64,000 bases of DNA, taken from the NCBI GenBank assembly GCA_017938245.1, contig JAGBBX010000011.1, forward strand, positions 1 to 64,000, in the 5' to 3' direction. Position numbers and translations under genes: made by a program. The notes beneath the pieces are model-generated. The model searched no databases, was not told the DNA's origin, and saw only the letters and a list, made by a program, of their open reading frames with translations. Position 1 is the first letter of the stretch. Every line of letters begins with the position of its first letter. Below, piece after piece: positions 46,926-53,523 of this stretch. The stretch is from Bacteroidaceae bacterium. GTDB lineage: Bacteria; Bacteroidota; Bacteroidia; Bacteroidales; Bacteroidaceae.

Positions 46926-47018
46926 ATGCCTAGCGGTAAGAAAAAGAAAAGACATAAAATGTCTACGCACAAGCGTAAAAAAAGATTGAGAAAGAACAGA
47001 CATAAGAGCAAGAAGTAA
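46926..47018 (+). CDS. 30-residue mS38-like (AURKAIP1/COX24-type) ribosomal protein
   Basis: A frame of 30 codons, beginning MPSGKKKKRHKMSTHKRKKR and ending RKNRHKSKK. More than half of the residues are Lys or Arg, which indicates RNA binding. The core KRHKMSTHKRKKRLRKNR matches the C-terminal domain of mitochondrial ribosomal protein mS38 (COX24/AURKAIP1), which also occurs as tiny free-standing proteins in Bacteroidetes. A place on the small ribosomal subunit is expected by homology. It lies between the HU gene and a strong hairpin, and is too short for most gene callers. Confidence 0.85.
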   Translation: MPSGKKKKRHKMSTHKRKKRLRKNRHKSKK

Positions 47019-47030
47019 AATGTCTGAATG

Positions 47031-47090
47031 AATACAAAGAACAAACTTGCCGAACACAAAAATAGATGTAGCAAGTTTGTTCTTTGTATT
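47031..47090 (+). terminator. Long hairpin after the mS38-like gene
   Basis: Perfect 20-bp arms (AATACAAAGA...ACTTGC, 47031-47050; GCAAGT...CTTTGTATT, 47071-47090) around a 20-base loop, 12 bases after the stop. Confidence 0.7.
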
Positions 47091-47281
47091 AAAGAATACA
47101 CTTTCGAGGTGTAAAGTTCCCAATAACCTCATAAAAGGTATAAGTACTTCAGGGGAAAAAGGTCTCGCCCTACAGAATATGAGACCTGCAACCGAAAGGC
47201 TGTTTAAATCTCTTCTAAGGGAATATTTGCTTATATGCAAATAAAAATTCAAACAGCTACTAAATCAAAATAAAAGTTATT
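47091..47281 (+). promoter_or_regulatory. Structured leader of the RNase G gene (candidate)
   Basis: The leader contains nested pairings: GGTCTC (47161-47166) with GAGACC (47180-47185), GCTGTTT (47199-47205) with AAACAGC (47251-47257), and inside that ATTTGC (47225-47230) with GCAAAT (about 47237-47242). A leader able to fold upstream of an RNase gene fits autoregulation, known for RNase E in enterobacteria; here this is inference. Confidence 0.4.
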
Positions 47282-48859
47282 GTGACAAGCGAACTCATTA
47301 TCAATGTTCAACCCGAAGAAGTCTCTATTGCTATCACCGAAGATAAGCAGCTTGTGGAGTTTCAAAAGGAAGAACAAACCGCATCATTCTCGGTAGGCAA
47401 TATCTACCTGGGCCGCGTAAAGAAAATTATGCCCGGCCTGAATGCCTGCTTTGTGGACGTGGGTTCCGAAAAAGACGCATTCCTTCACTATTTAGATTTA
47501 GGCCCACAATTTTACTCTCTACAGAAATACCTGACGCAGGTTACCAGTGACCGCAAAAAAAATTTCCCGATGTCGAAGGCATCGATAATGCCCGAGAAAG
47601 GAAAAGACGGTAACATCTCCGAAGCACTACAGACAGGACAAGAGATTCTTGTACAAGTGACAAAAGAGCCTATAAGCACTAAAGGGCCCCGTCTCACAGG
47701 CGAAATATCATTTGCCGGTCGTTTTTTAATACTGATACCTTTTGAAGACAAAGTATCGGTATCATCAAAAATCAAATCACCCGAGGAGCGCACACGCCTC
47801 AAACAATTGCTGCAAAGCATCAAGCCTAAGAACTATGGTGTAATAGTTCGCACAGTTGCTGAGGGCAAACGCGTTGCCGAACTCGACACTGAGCTTCGAC
47901 AACTTGTCGAGAATTGGGAGAGGCTAATTGCCAAAGCACGTACTGCCACAAAGCCCCCTACCCTTGTACACGAAGAGTCCGACCGCACGGTAGCCCTGCT
48001 ACGCGACCTCTTCAACCCATCGTACGAGAGCATACACGTAAATAATATCGAAGTATGGAGAGATATAAAGAACTATGTCTCGCAGATAGCTCCCGAAAGA
48101 ACCGATGTTGTAAAACTCTATCGAGGCGAGCTTCCCATCTTCGACCACTTTGCAATAACCAAACAGATTAAATCGTCTTTCGGACGCATTGTCTCGTTTA
48201 AGGGAGGAGCCTATTTAGTCATCGAACACACCGAGGCTATGCACGTAGTTGATGTTAATAGTGGCAACAGGGCACGTAACAACGCAACGACACAAGAGGA
48301 GAACGCACTTGCAGTAAACCTGGCTGCCGCCGACGAGCTGGCCCGCCAACTAAGACTCAGAGATATGGGCGGCATCATCGTTGTCGACTTTATTGATATG
48401 GACAAGTCGGAGAACCGCCAAAAACTCTACGAGCGAATGACCGAAAATATGGAGCACGACAGAGCAAAGCACAACATTCTGCCACTAAGCAAATTCGGTC
48501 TTATGCAGATTACCCGACAGAGGGTACGTCCCGTAACCGATATGCCGGTTGAGGAAAGATGTCCCACCTGTTTCGGAAAAGGCAAGGTGCAATCATCCAT
48601 TCTGTTTACCGACACATTAGAGAGTAAGATAGACACTTTGGTCAACAACACCGGTGTACGCAAGTTCACACTGCACATACACCCCTACGTTGCCGCCTAC
48701 GTTAACAAAGGATTTATATCTATGTATCGCAGATGGCAAATGAAATACGGATTAGGAATACGCGTCGTTCCCAATCAGAACCTTGCTTTCCTGGAGTATC
48801 ATTTCTACGATGCTTCGGGCAAGGAGATTGATATGAAAGAGGAATCCGAAGTAAAATGA
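47282..48859 (+). CDS. rng: Ribonuclease G/E family endoribonuclease
   Basis: Endoribonuclease of 525 residues for rRNA and mRNA processing. An S1 domain (about 40-130: GNIYLGRVKKIMPGLNACFVD) precedes the RNase E/G catalytic core, with DVNSGN (metal ligand Asp) and GGIIVVDFIDM (second Asp), and the zinc-link CPTCFGKG motif. No long C-terminal degradosome scaffold follows, so it is of RNase G length. The start is GTG at 47282 (TSELIINVQPEEVSIA), the usual family N-terminus; no upstream ATG fits. A structured leader precedes it. Confidence 0.93.
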   Translation: MTSELIINVQPEEVSIAITEDKQLVEFQKEEQTASFSVGNIYLGRVKKIMPGLNACFVDVGSEKDAFLHYLDLGPQFYSLQKYLTQVTSDRKKNFPMSKASIMPEKGKDGNISEALQTGQEILVQVTKEPISTKGPRLTGEISFAGRFLILIPFEDKVSVSSKIKSPEERTRLKQLLQSIKPKNYGVIVRTVAEGKRVAELDTELRQLVENWERLIAKARTATKPPTLVHEESDRTVALLRDLFNPSYESIHVNNIEVWRDIKNYVSQIAPERTDVVKLYRGELPIFDHFAITKQIKSSFGRIVSFKGGAYLVIEHTEAMHVVDVNSGNRARNNATTQEENALAVNLAAADELARQLRLRDMGGIIVVDFIDMDKSENRQKLYERMTENMEHDRAKHNILPLSKFGLMQITRQRVRPVTDMPVEERCPTCFGKGKVQSSILFTDTLESKIDTLVNNTGVRKFTLHIHPYVAAYVNKGFISMYRRWQMKYGLGIRVVPNQNLAFLEYHFYDASGKEIDMKEESEVK

Positions 48860-48879
48860 CAATTTAAGTCATATAATCT

Positions 48880-48925
48880 CTACAAATAATGCCGACAAGC
48901 ACGTGCTTGTCGGCATTATTTGTAG
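48880..48925. terminator. Perfect 46-bp palindrome between rng and comF
   Basis: Exact symmetry about 48902/48903, outer CTACAAATAATG and centre AAGCACGTGCTT. It lies between convergent genes and can terminate both. Confidence 0.75.
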
Positions 48926-48982
48926 TTAGTCAAAAAATCCAAGTACCCTCAGCACTAAAATAATTTTCTCTAATTGTATCTC

Positions 48983-49669
48983 TTATATCGTATTCGACGA
49001 ATAGGCAAGAGTAAATATTGTAACGCGACAACCTACAGCAACAAGCGCTCGAGCACAATCGGCAATGGTGGCACCGGTCGTAAGTACATCATCAATAAGA
49101 AGAACGTGCTTCCCCCGAACAGCATCGGGGTTAAAGACTGTGAAAATACCCTCTACATTCTTCCATCGCTCCTCACGGTTCTTATGTGTCTGTGTCTCAT
49201 TGGCTTTTGTACGAGCAACACATCCTCGGCCAATGGGAATCCCTGTAACTTGCGATATCCCTTCGGCTATATAATCACATTGATTATATCCTCGGCTGCG
49301 CTCTTTTTTCTTCGATAGTGGCAGAGGTATAATAAGTTCTACCCCATCGAAAAAACCTTTAGGAAGGAGTTCTGTTGCGGCATTCTTTGCAAGCAAAACA
49401 CCTATCTGTGGTCGGTTTTTGTATTTCAGACGATGAAGCAGATTAATATATGGCGACCCTTTACGATAATAGAAGTAGGATGCAACACGCTCCACCGGCA
49501 CTATTCCCCAAAACAGTTTCTCAATCTCGGCACAGTGGGCATCGTCTATGAGAGGCAGAGCAAGAAGGCAGTTAAGGCAAATTTCCTGTTCGCCGCGCGA
49601 CAACACCTCACCACACACTGCACAATGGCGTGGCAGGATAAAATCGATAAAGTCAGAAATCCATTTCAT
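48983..49669 (-). CDS. ComF family phosphoribosyltransferase-like protein
   Basis: Protein of 228 residues. An N-terminal zinc-finger-like region with CAVCGEVLSRGEQEICLNC is followed by a type I phosphoribosyltransferase domain with PRPP-binding motif VLLIDDVLTTGAT near the end. This is the ComF/GntX layout. ComF is needed for DNA uptake in competent bacteria; here the role is unknown. Its start overlaps the recX end by 17 bases. Confidence 0.88.
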   Translation of the reverse strand: MKWISDFIDFILPRHCAVCGEVLSRGEQEICLNCLLALPLIDDAHCAEIEKLFWGIVPVERVASYFYYRKGSPYINLLHRLKYKNRPQIGVLLAKNAATELLPKGFFDGVELIIPLPLSKKKERSRGYNQCDYIAEGISQVTGIPIGRGCVARTKANETQTHKNREERWKNVEGIFTVFNPDAVRGKHVLLIDDVLTTGATIADCARALVAVGCRVTIFTLAYSSNTI

Positions 49670-50129
49670 CGGGATTAAATTTTATCGTATGCATAATGAG
49701 ATTGGGCTCAAAGCCTCGACTCGCGGCAAAGCGCAAGATTTTCTGCTTCGATGCATAATCGTCTTTTCCACGCAGCTCGCGACGCTTTGCATCCACTACG
49801 TCACGCAGAATTTTCATATACTCTTCATCATCTATCTGTTCCAATGCATCTTTTACAAGGTTCTGCTGAAGCCGTTTCTCGCGCAACGCTGCCGCTATTT
49901 TAATGCGTCCCCAATGATTGAAGCGCAGTTTATCGTTTACAAAAGCACGTGAATAGCGCTCCTCGCTGATAAAATTCTCGTGCAGAAGCCTATCGACAAT
50001 GCGTCGCTGTGCAGCAGCATCCACACCCCACGCAATAAGTTTCGCCGTCACCTCACTTATACAACGCTCGCACGTCGTACAATAGGCTGCGGCCTTATTC
50101 AATGCCTCGGGTTCGCTAAGTTCTCTCAT
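49653..50129 (-). CDS. recX: RecX regulatory protein
   Basis: Protein of 158 residues built of three-helix repeats, expected to bind RecA and inhibit or trim its filaments. Diagnostic parts: EALNKAAAYCTTCERCISEV, LLHENFISEERYSRAFVNDKL and NHWGRIKIAAALREKRL. I take the start MRELSEPEALNKAA at 50129; the frame extends upstream with a hydrophobic segment that has no homology to RecX. Cysteine pair CTTCERC in repeat one is notable. recA is not nearby. Confidence 0.88.
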   Translation of the reverse strand: MRELSEPEALNKAAAYCTTCERCISEVTAKLIAWGVDAAAQRRIVDRLLHENFISEERYSRAFVNDKLRFNHWGRIKIAAALREKRLQQNLVKDALEQIDDEEYMKILRDVVDAKRRELRGKDDYASKQKILRFAASRGFEPNLIMHTIKFNPDEMDF

Positions 50130-50302
50130 TTTACTATACAAATTGCCATCTGCACACAAAAATAGGTCAAAAAGTAAACAAAAGCAAACGGGCACCACAC
50201 AATTCTATAACGAATCGTAACATTTTTCCACCTTATATAATAGCAAAGAGAACAAAAAAAACAGCAATTTCTGTTTTTTATAAAAAAAAGTCACACAAAC
50301 TA

Positions 50303-50332
50303 TTGTTTTAACTAAAATTATTCATACATTTG
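50303..50332 (+). promoter_or_regulatory. Promoter of the threonine operon
   Basis: TTG (50303-50305), 19 bases, TACATTTG (50325-50332), ending 21 bases before the leader peptide start. The stretch 50130-50302 shows nothing else recognisable. Confidence 0.7.
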
Positions 50333-50353
50333 CCAACGACACAACAGAAAAAG

Positions 50354-50461
50354 ATGAACAGCAGTTTTCTACATACAACGATAACGCTCTGCACTACCAT
50401 AGTTACGACTACAGGTAGCACTATCGGCTGTTCATCTACTACTATTACCCTTAGGGGTTAG
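50354..50461 (+). CDS. thrL: Threonine operon leader peptide
   Basis: A 35-residue frame beginning MNSSFLHTTITLCTTIVTTT, with 12 threonines and four isoleucines, ending TTITLRG and TAG. Such Thr/Ile-rich leaders control thr operons by attenuation: ribosome stalling at Thr/Ile codons when charged tRNA is scarce changes the RNA fold. It lies 22 bases after a consensus promoter and 165 bases before the first biosynthetic gene. Candidate structures after it include CAAGCC (50525-50530) / GGCTTG (50542-50547) and GTTAGGCG / CGCCATAAC (50571-50586), but no standard T-run is evident. Confidence 0.85.
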   Translation: MNSSFLHTTITLCTTIVTTTGSTIGCSSTTITLRG

Positions 50462-50626
50462 GGTTATATTTCTTGTTTCTACGCGAAACATTTTCTCAGC
50501 ACTTTTCTTTTTATTTACAAATTTCAAGCCAATGAATAGAAGGCTTGTAGTATTAACCCGGTTAGGCGCACTAAATTACGCCATAACACCACCCTATATA
50601 GCAAAGGAAAAAATTCTTACAGAACA
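50462..50626 (+). promoter_or_regulatory. Leader RNA between thrL and the first thr gene (candidate attenuator)
   Basis: Repeated GGGTTA at the end of thrL can pair with TAACCC near 50554-50559, competing with a GTTAGGCG/CGCCATAAC stem about 50571-50586. A weak hairpin GTTTC/GAAAC (50475-50489) is followed by ATTTTCTC. Which of these terminates is unclear. Confidence 0.4.
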
Positions 50627-51838
50627 ATGAAACACATTATAATTCTAGGAGACGGGATGGCCGACTGGCCCGTTGAGTCATTAGGCGGAAAAACTATTAT
50701 GCAGGCCGCGCACACGCCATATATGGACAGGCTTGCAAAAGAGGGACGCAATGGTCGCCTTGTAACCGTTGCCGACGGATTCCACCCCGGCAGCGAAGTT
50801 GCCAATATGTCGATACTCGGATACGACCTGCAAAAGGTATACGAGGGACGTGGCCCGTTAGAGGCTGCCAGCATAGGCATTGACCTCTGTCCCGGAGAAC
50901 TTGCCCTGCGATGTAACATTGTATGTATCAACGACCACATACTGAAGAACCACTCGGCGGGACACATCACCACCGCCGAAGCCGATATTCTCGTCAAGTA
51001 TCTGCAAGAGCATCTGGGCAATGAGCGTGTGCGTTTCCACACGGGCATACAGTACCGCCATCTGCTTGTGATAAAAGGAGGTGACAAGCGCATCAGCTGC
51101 ACACCTCCGCACGATATTCCTGGGGAGAATTATTTACACCATCTTGTAAAGGCCGATGTTCCCGAGGCCGAGGAGACAGCAGCTCTTATAAACGAACTTA
51201 TCGTAGAATCGCAACAGTTGCTCGCCGAGCACCCATTGAACAAACAACGAGTGAGCGAGGGGAAGGACGCAGCCAACAGTATCTGGCCTTGGGGCGGTGG
51301 CTATCGTCCTCAAATGGAGTTTCTCAGCAGCAAATTTCCACAAATAAAGAGTGGCTCGGTAATATCGGCGGTCGACCTTATTCGTGGCATCGGGCGATAT
51401 GCCGGACTGCAGGTTATTGAAGTGGAAGGAGCAACAGGTCTTTACGACACAAGCTACGAGAACAAGACCGCAGCGCTGCTCGAAGCGCTGAAAAAGGACG
51501 ATTTTGTATACCTGCACATCGAGGCAAGCGACGAGGCAGGACACGAGGGCGACATTGCTCTTAAAATACGCACCGTCGAGAATCTCGACAGCCGTGCTGT
51601 GGGCCCAATTTACGAGGCAGTGAAACAGTGGGACGAGCCGGTGGCTATAGCCATCCTCCCCGACCACCCCACCCCTTGCAAGCACCGCACACACACCGCC
51701 GAGCCTGTTCCCTTCCTCGTATGGCACCCCGAAATAACCCCCGACAGTGTTAGCACATTCGACGAAGAGGCTGCAAAAACCGGTAGCTACGGCCTACTGC
51801 AAAGAGACGAATTTATAAACGCATTTATGAATAATTGA
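50627..51838 (+). CDS. Phosphoglycerate-mutase-like protein, probable homoserine kinase
   Basis: Alkaline-phosphatase-superfamily metalloenzyme of 403 residues, of the archaeal-type cofactor-independent phosphoglycerate mutase (ApgM) family. HIIILGDGMADWPVESLGGK gives the first metal Asp, SEVANMSILGYDLQKVYEGRGPLEAASIG the nucleophile serine region, and ASDEAGHEGD plus LPDHPTPCKHRTHT the remaining metal ligands. In Bacteroides a member located with thr genes has been reported to serve as homoserine kinase, and no ThrB is seen here. Lying between a Thr leader peptide and thrC, this gene most likely does the same; mutase activity cannot be excluded. Confidence 0.82.
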   Translation: MKHIIILGDGMADWPVESLGGKTIMQAAHTPYMDRLAKEGRNGRLVTVADGFHPGSEVANMSILGYDLQKVYEGRGPLEAASIGIDLCPGELALRCNIVCINDHILKNHSAGHITTAEADILVKYLQEHLGNERVRFHTGIQYRHLLVIKGGDKRISCTPPHDIPGENYLHHLVKADVPEAEETAALINELIVESQQLLAEHPLNKQRVSEGKDAANSIWPWGGGYRPQMEFLSSKFPQIKSGSVISAVDLIRGIGRYAGLQVIEVEGATGLYDTSYENKTAALLEALKKDDFVYLHIEASDEAGHEGDIALKIRTVENLDSRAVGPIYEAVKQWDEPVAIAILPDHPTPCKHRTHTAEPVPFLVWHPEITPDSVSTFDEEAAKTGSYGLLQRDEFINAFMNN

Positions 51839-51851
51839 CAAAGGAATTATT

Positions 51852-53183
51852 ATGAAATACTATAGCACAAACGGGATAGTAAGCAACGTAAGCCTCAACG
51901 AGGCAGTGATAAAGGGACTCGCGGCCGACAAAGGACTTTTTATGCCCGAAAAAATAAAGCAACTGCCACAAGAATTTTTCGAGCAGATAGATACTATGAA
52001 CCTGCAAGAGATTGCTTTCCGGGTTGCCGAGGCTTTCTTCGGTGAGGATATTCCCGCCGATGATTTAAGAAAGATTGTCAACGAGACTCTCAATTTCGAC
52101 ATTCCTATAGTTCAGGTAAAGGAGAACATCTACTCTTTAGAGCTATTTCACGGGCCTACTCTCGCATTCAAAGATGTTGGAGCACGTTTTATGGCGCGTA
52201 TGCTGGGGTATTTCGTAAAGGGTGGCAATGGTAAGAGTGTTAATGTACTTGTGGCCACCTCGGGTGATACGGGCAGTGCTGTAGCTAATGGTTTTCTGAA
52301 TGTCGATGGCGTGCAGGTGTACGTACTCTATCCCAAAGGCAAGGTAAGTGAGATTCAAGAGAAGCAGTTCACTACATTGGGCAATAATATCACGGCATTG
52401 GAGATTGACGGATGCTTCGACGACTGTCAGACGCTTGTAAAGAGTGCTTTTATGGACGAGGAGCTACGCTGCAAAATGTTCCTAACGAGCGCAAACTCAA
52501 TTAATCTTGCGCGTTTCTTGCCACAATCGTTCTACTATTTTTGGGGTTATGCTCTGCTAAAGAGAATGGGCCGAGAGAGAGAGTTTGTCGTATCTGTTCC
52601 AAGCGGTAATTTCGGCAACCTTACCGCAGGACTATTTGCCAAGCAGATGGGACTGCCTATTAAACATTTTATTGCAGCCAACAACCGCAACGATATATTC
52701 TACAATTATTTACAGACAGGGGAATATAATCCGCGTCCTTCAATTGCAACAATAGCCAATGCAATGGATGTTGGCAACCCCAGCAATTTTGCGCGCATAA
52801 TATCTCTTTACAATAACGACTATAACGCTATATGCAAGGATATTTCGGGGGCTACTTTCGACGATAGGCAAATTGCCGAGGGGGTCAAAAGGGTTTACAG
52901 CGAGACCGACTATCTGCTCGACCCGCACGGTGCCTGTGGTTATCTTGCTCTCGAAAATAGTCTCGGTGAGGGGCAAACAGGAGTATTCCTTGAAACTGCG
53001 CACCCGGCAAAGTTCAAAGAGACCATCGAGGATATTCTACAACAAGAGATTCAGATTCCTAAAAAACTTCAGGAGTTTATGCGTGGCGAGAAGCAATCGG
53101 TTGCACTTGGAGGTAGTTTCAAGGAGTTTAAAGAATATCTTCTAAAAGAGGTTCTCCACGAAGGTCGCGAGATTTATTATTAA
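51852..53183 (+). CDS. thrC: Threonine synthase
   Basis: PLP enzyme of 443 residues converting O-phosphohomoserine to threonine. N-terminal MKYYSTNGIVSNVSLNEAV is the ThrC start; TLAFKDVGARFMARML holds the PLP lysine (Lys107), and ATSGDTGSAVANGFL the phosphate-binding loop. VPSGNFGNLTAGLFAKQMGL is the second PLP loop. It follows the kinase-like gene by 13 bp and ends in a clear terminator, completing the homoserine-to-threonine branch. Confidence 0.95.
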   Translation: MKYYSTNGIVSNVSLNEAVIKGLAADKGLFMPEKIKQLPQEFFEQIDTMNLQEIAFRVAEAFFGEDIPADDLRKIVNETLNFDIPIVQVKENIYSLELFHGPTLAFKDVGARFMARMLGYFVKGGNGKSVNVLVATSGDTGSAVANGFLNVDGVQVYVLYPKGKVSEIQEKQFTTLGNNITALEIDGCFDDCQTLVKSAFMDEELRCKMFLTSANSINLARFLPQSFYYFWGYALLKRMGREREFVVSVPSGNFGNLTAGLFAKQMGLPIKHFIAANNRNDIFYNYLQTGEYNPRPSIATIANAMDVGNPSNFARIISLYNNDYNAICKDISGATFDDRQIAEGVKRVYSETDYLLDPHGACGYLALENSLGEGQTGVFLETAHPAKFKETIEDILQQEIQIPKKLQEFMRGEKQSVALGGSFKEFKEYLLKEVLHEGREIYY

Positions 53184-53206
53184 AAGGTTTCAATAATTAT
53201 AAAACG

Positions 53207-53249
53207 GACGGCAATTGGTATTTTTGCATACTAATTGCTGTCTTTTTTT
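53207..53249 (+). terminator. Terminator of the threonine operon
   Basis: Arms GACGGCAATTGGTAT (53207-53221) and ATACTAATTGCTGTC (53228-53242) with few mismatches, then TTTTTTTA. Confidence 0.85.
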
Positions 53250-53257
53250 ATCCAATT

Positions 53258-53289
53258 CTTGCACAGATGAATCTTTAGCACTAATTTTG
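53258..53289 (+). promoter_or_regulatory. Promoter of the thiamine operon
   Basis: TTG (53259-53261), 20 bases, TAATTTTG (53282-53289), just upstream of the TPP riboswitch. Confidence 0.7.
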
Positions 53290-53295
53290 TCGCAG

Positions 53296-53407
53296 ATTTC
53301 AATTACGGGGTGCCTAAGAGGGTGGCTTTTCAAATTGCCTAACCTCATCGAAAAGGCTGAGATCATACCCATAACCTGATCCGGATAATGCCGGCGTAGG
53401 GAATAGG
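53296..53407 (+). ncRNA. TPP (thiamine pyrophosphate) riboswitch
   Basis: THI-box aptamer with the conserved blocks in order: ACGGGGTGCC (53304-53313), GGCTGAGATCATACCC (53355-53370), ACCTGATCCGGATAATGCC (53373-53391) and GGCGTAGGGAA (53393-53403). A variable P3 extension (GAGGGTGGC...GCCTAACCTC) lies between the first two. The aptamer binds TPP and represses downstream genes. The following genes are for thiamine uptake and activation, which fits fully. Confidence 0.96.
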
Positions 53408-53500
53408 CTATATGGCGTGGCCACACATATAGCTACACTGGAAAAATCCCCATTTTCCGTTTAACCGGGAGCTGGAGGATTTCTTTTTTTCTCCTGCTCC
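53407..53500 (+). promoter_or_regulatory. Probable expression platform of the TPP riboswitch
   Basis: Two stems follow the aptamer: GCTATATG (53407-53414) with CATATAGC (53426-53433), and GGAGCTGGAG (53468-53477) with CTCCTGCTCC (53491-53500) around a T-rich loop. The first shares bases with the 3' side of the aptamer, so it could switch with P1. The second could hide the GGAG sequence or end transcription. The mechanism is not decided by sequence alone. Confidence 0.5.
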
Positions 53501-53523
53501 ACAAAAAATGATTTGAAATTGCA

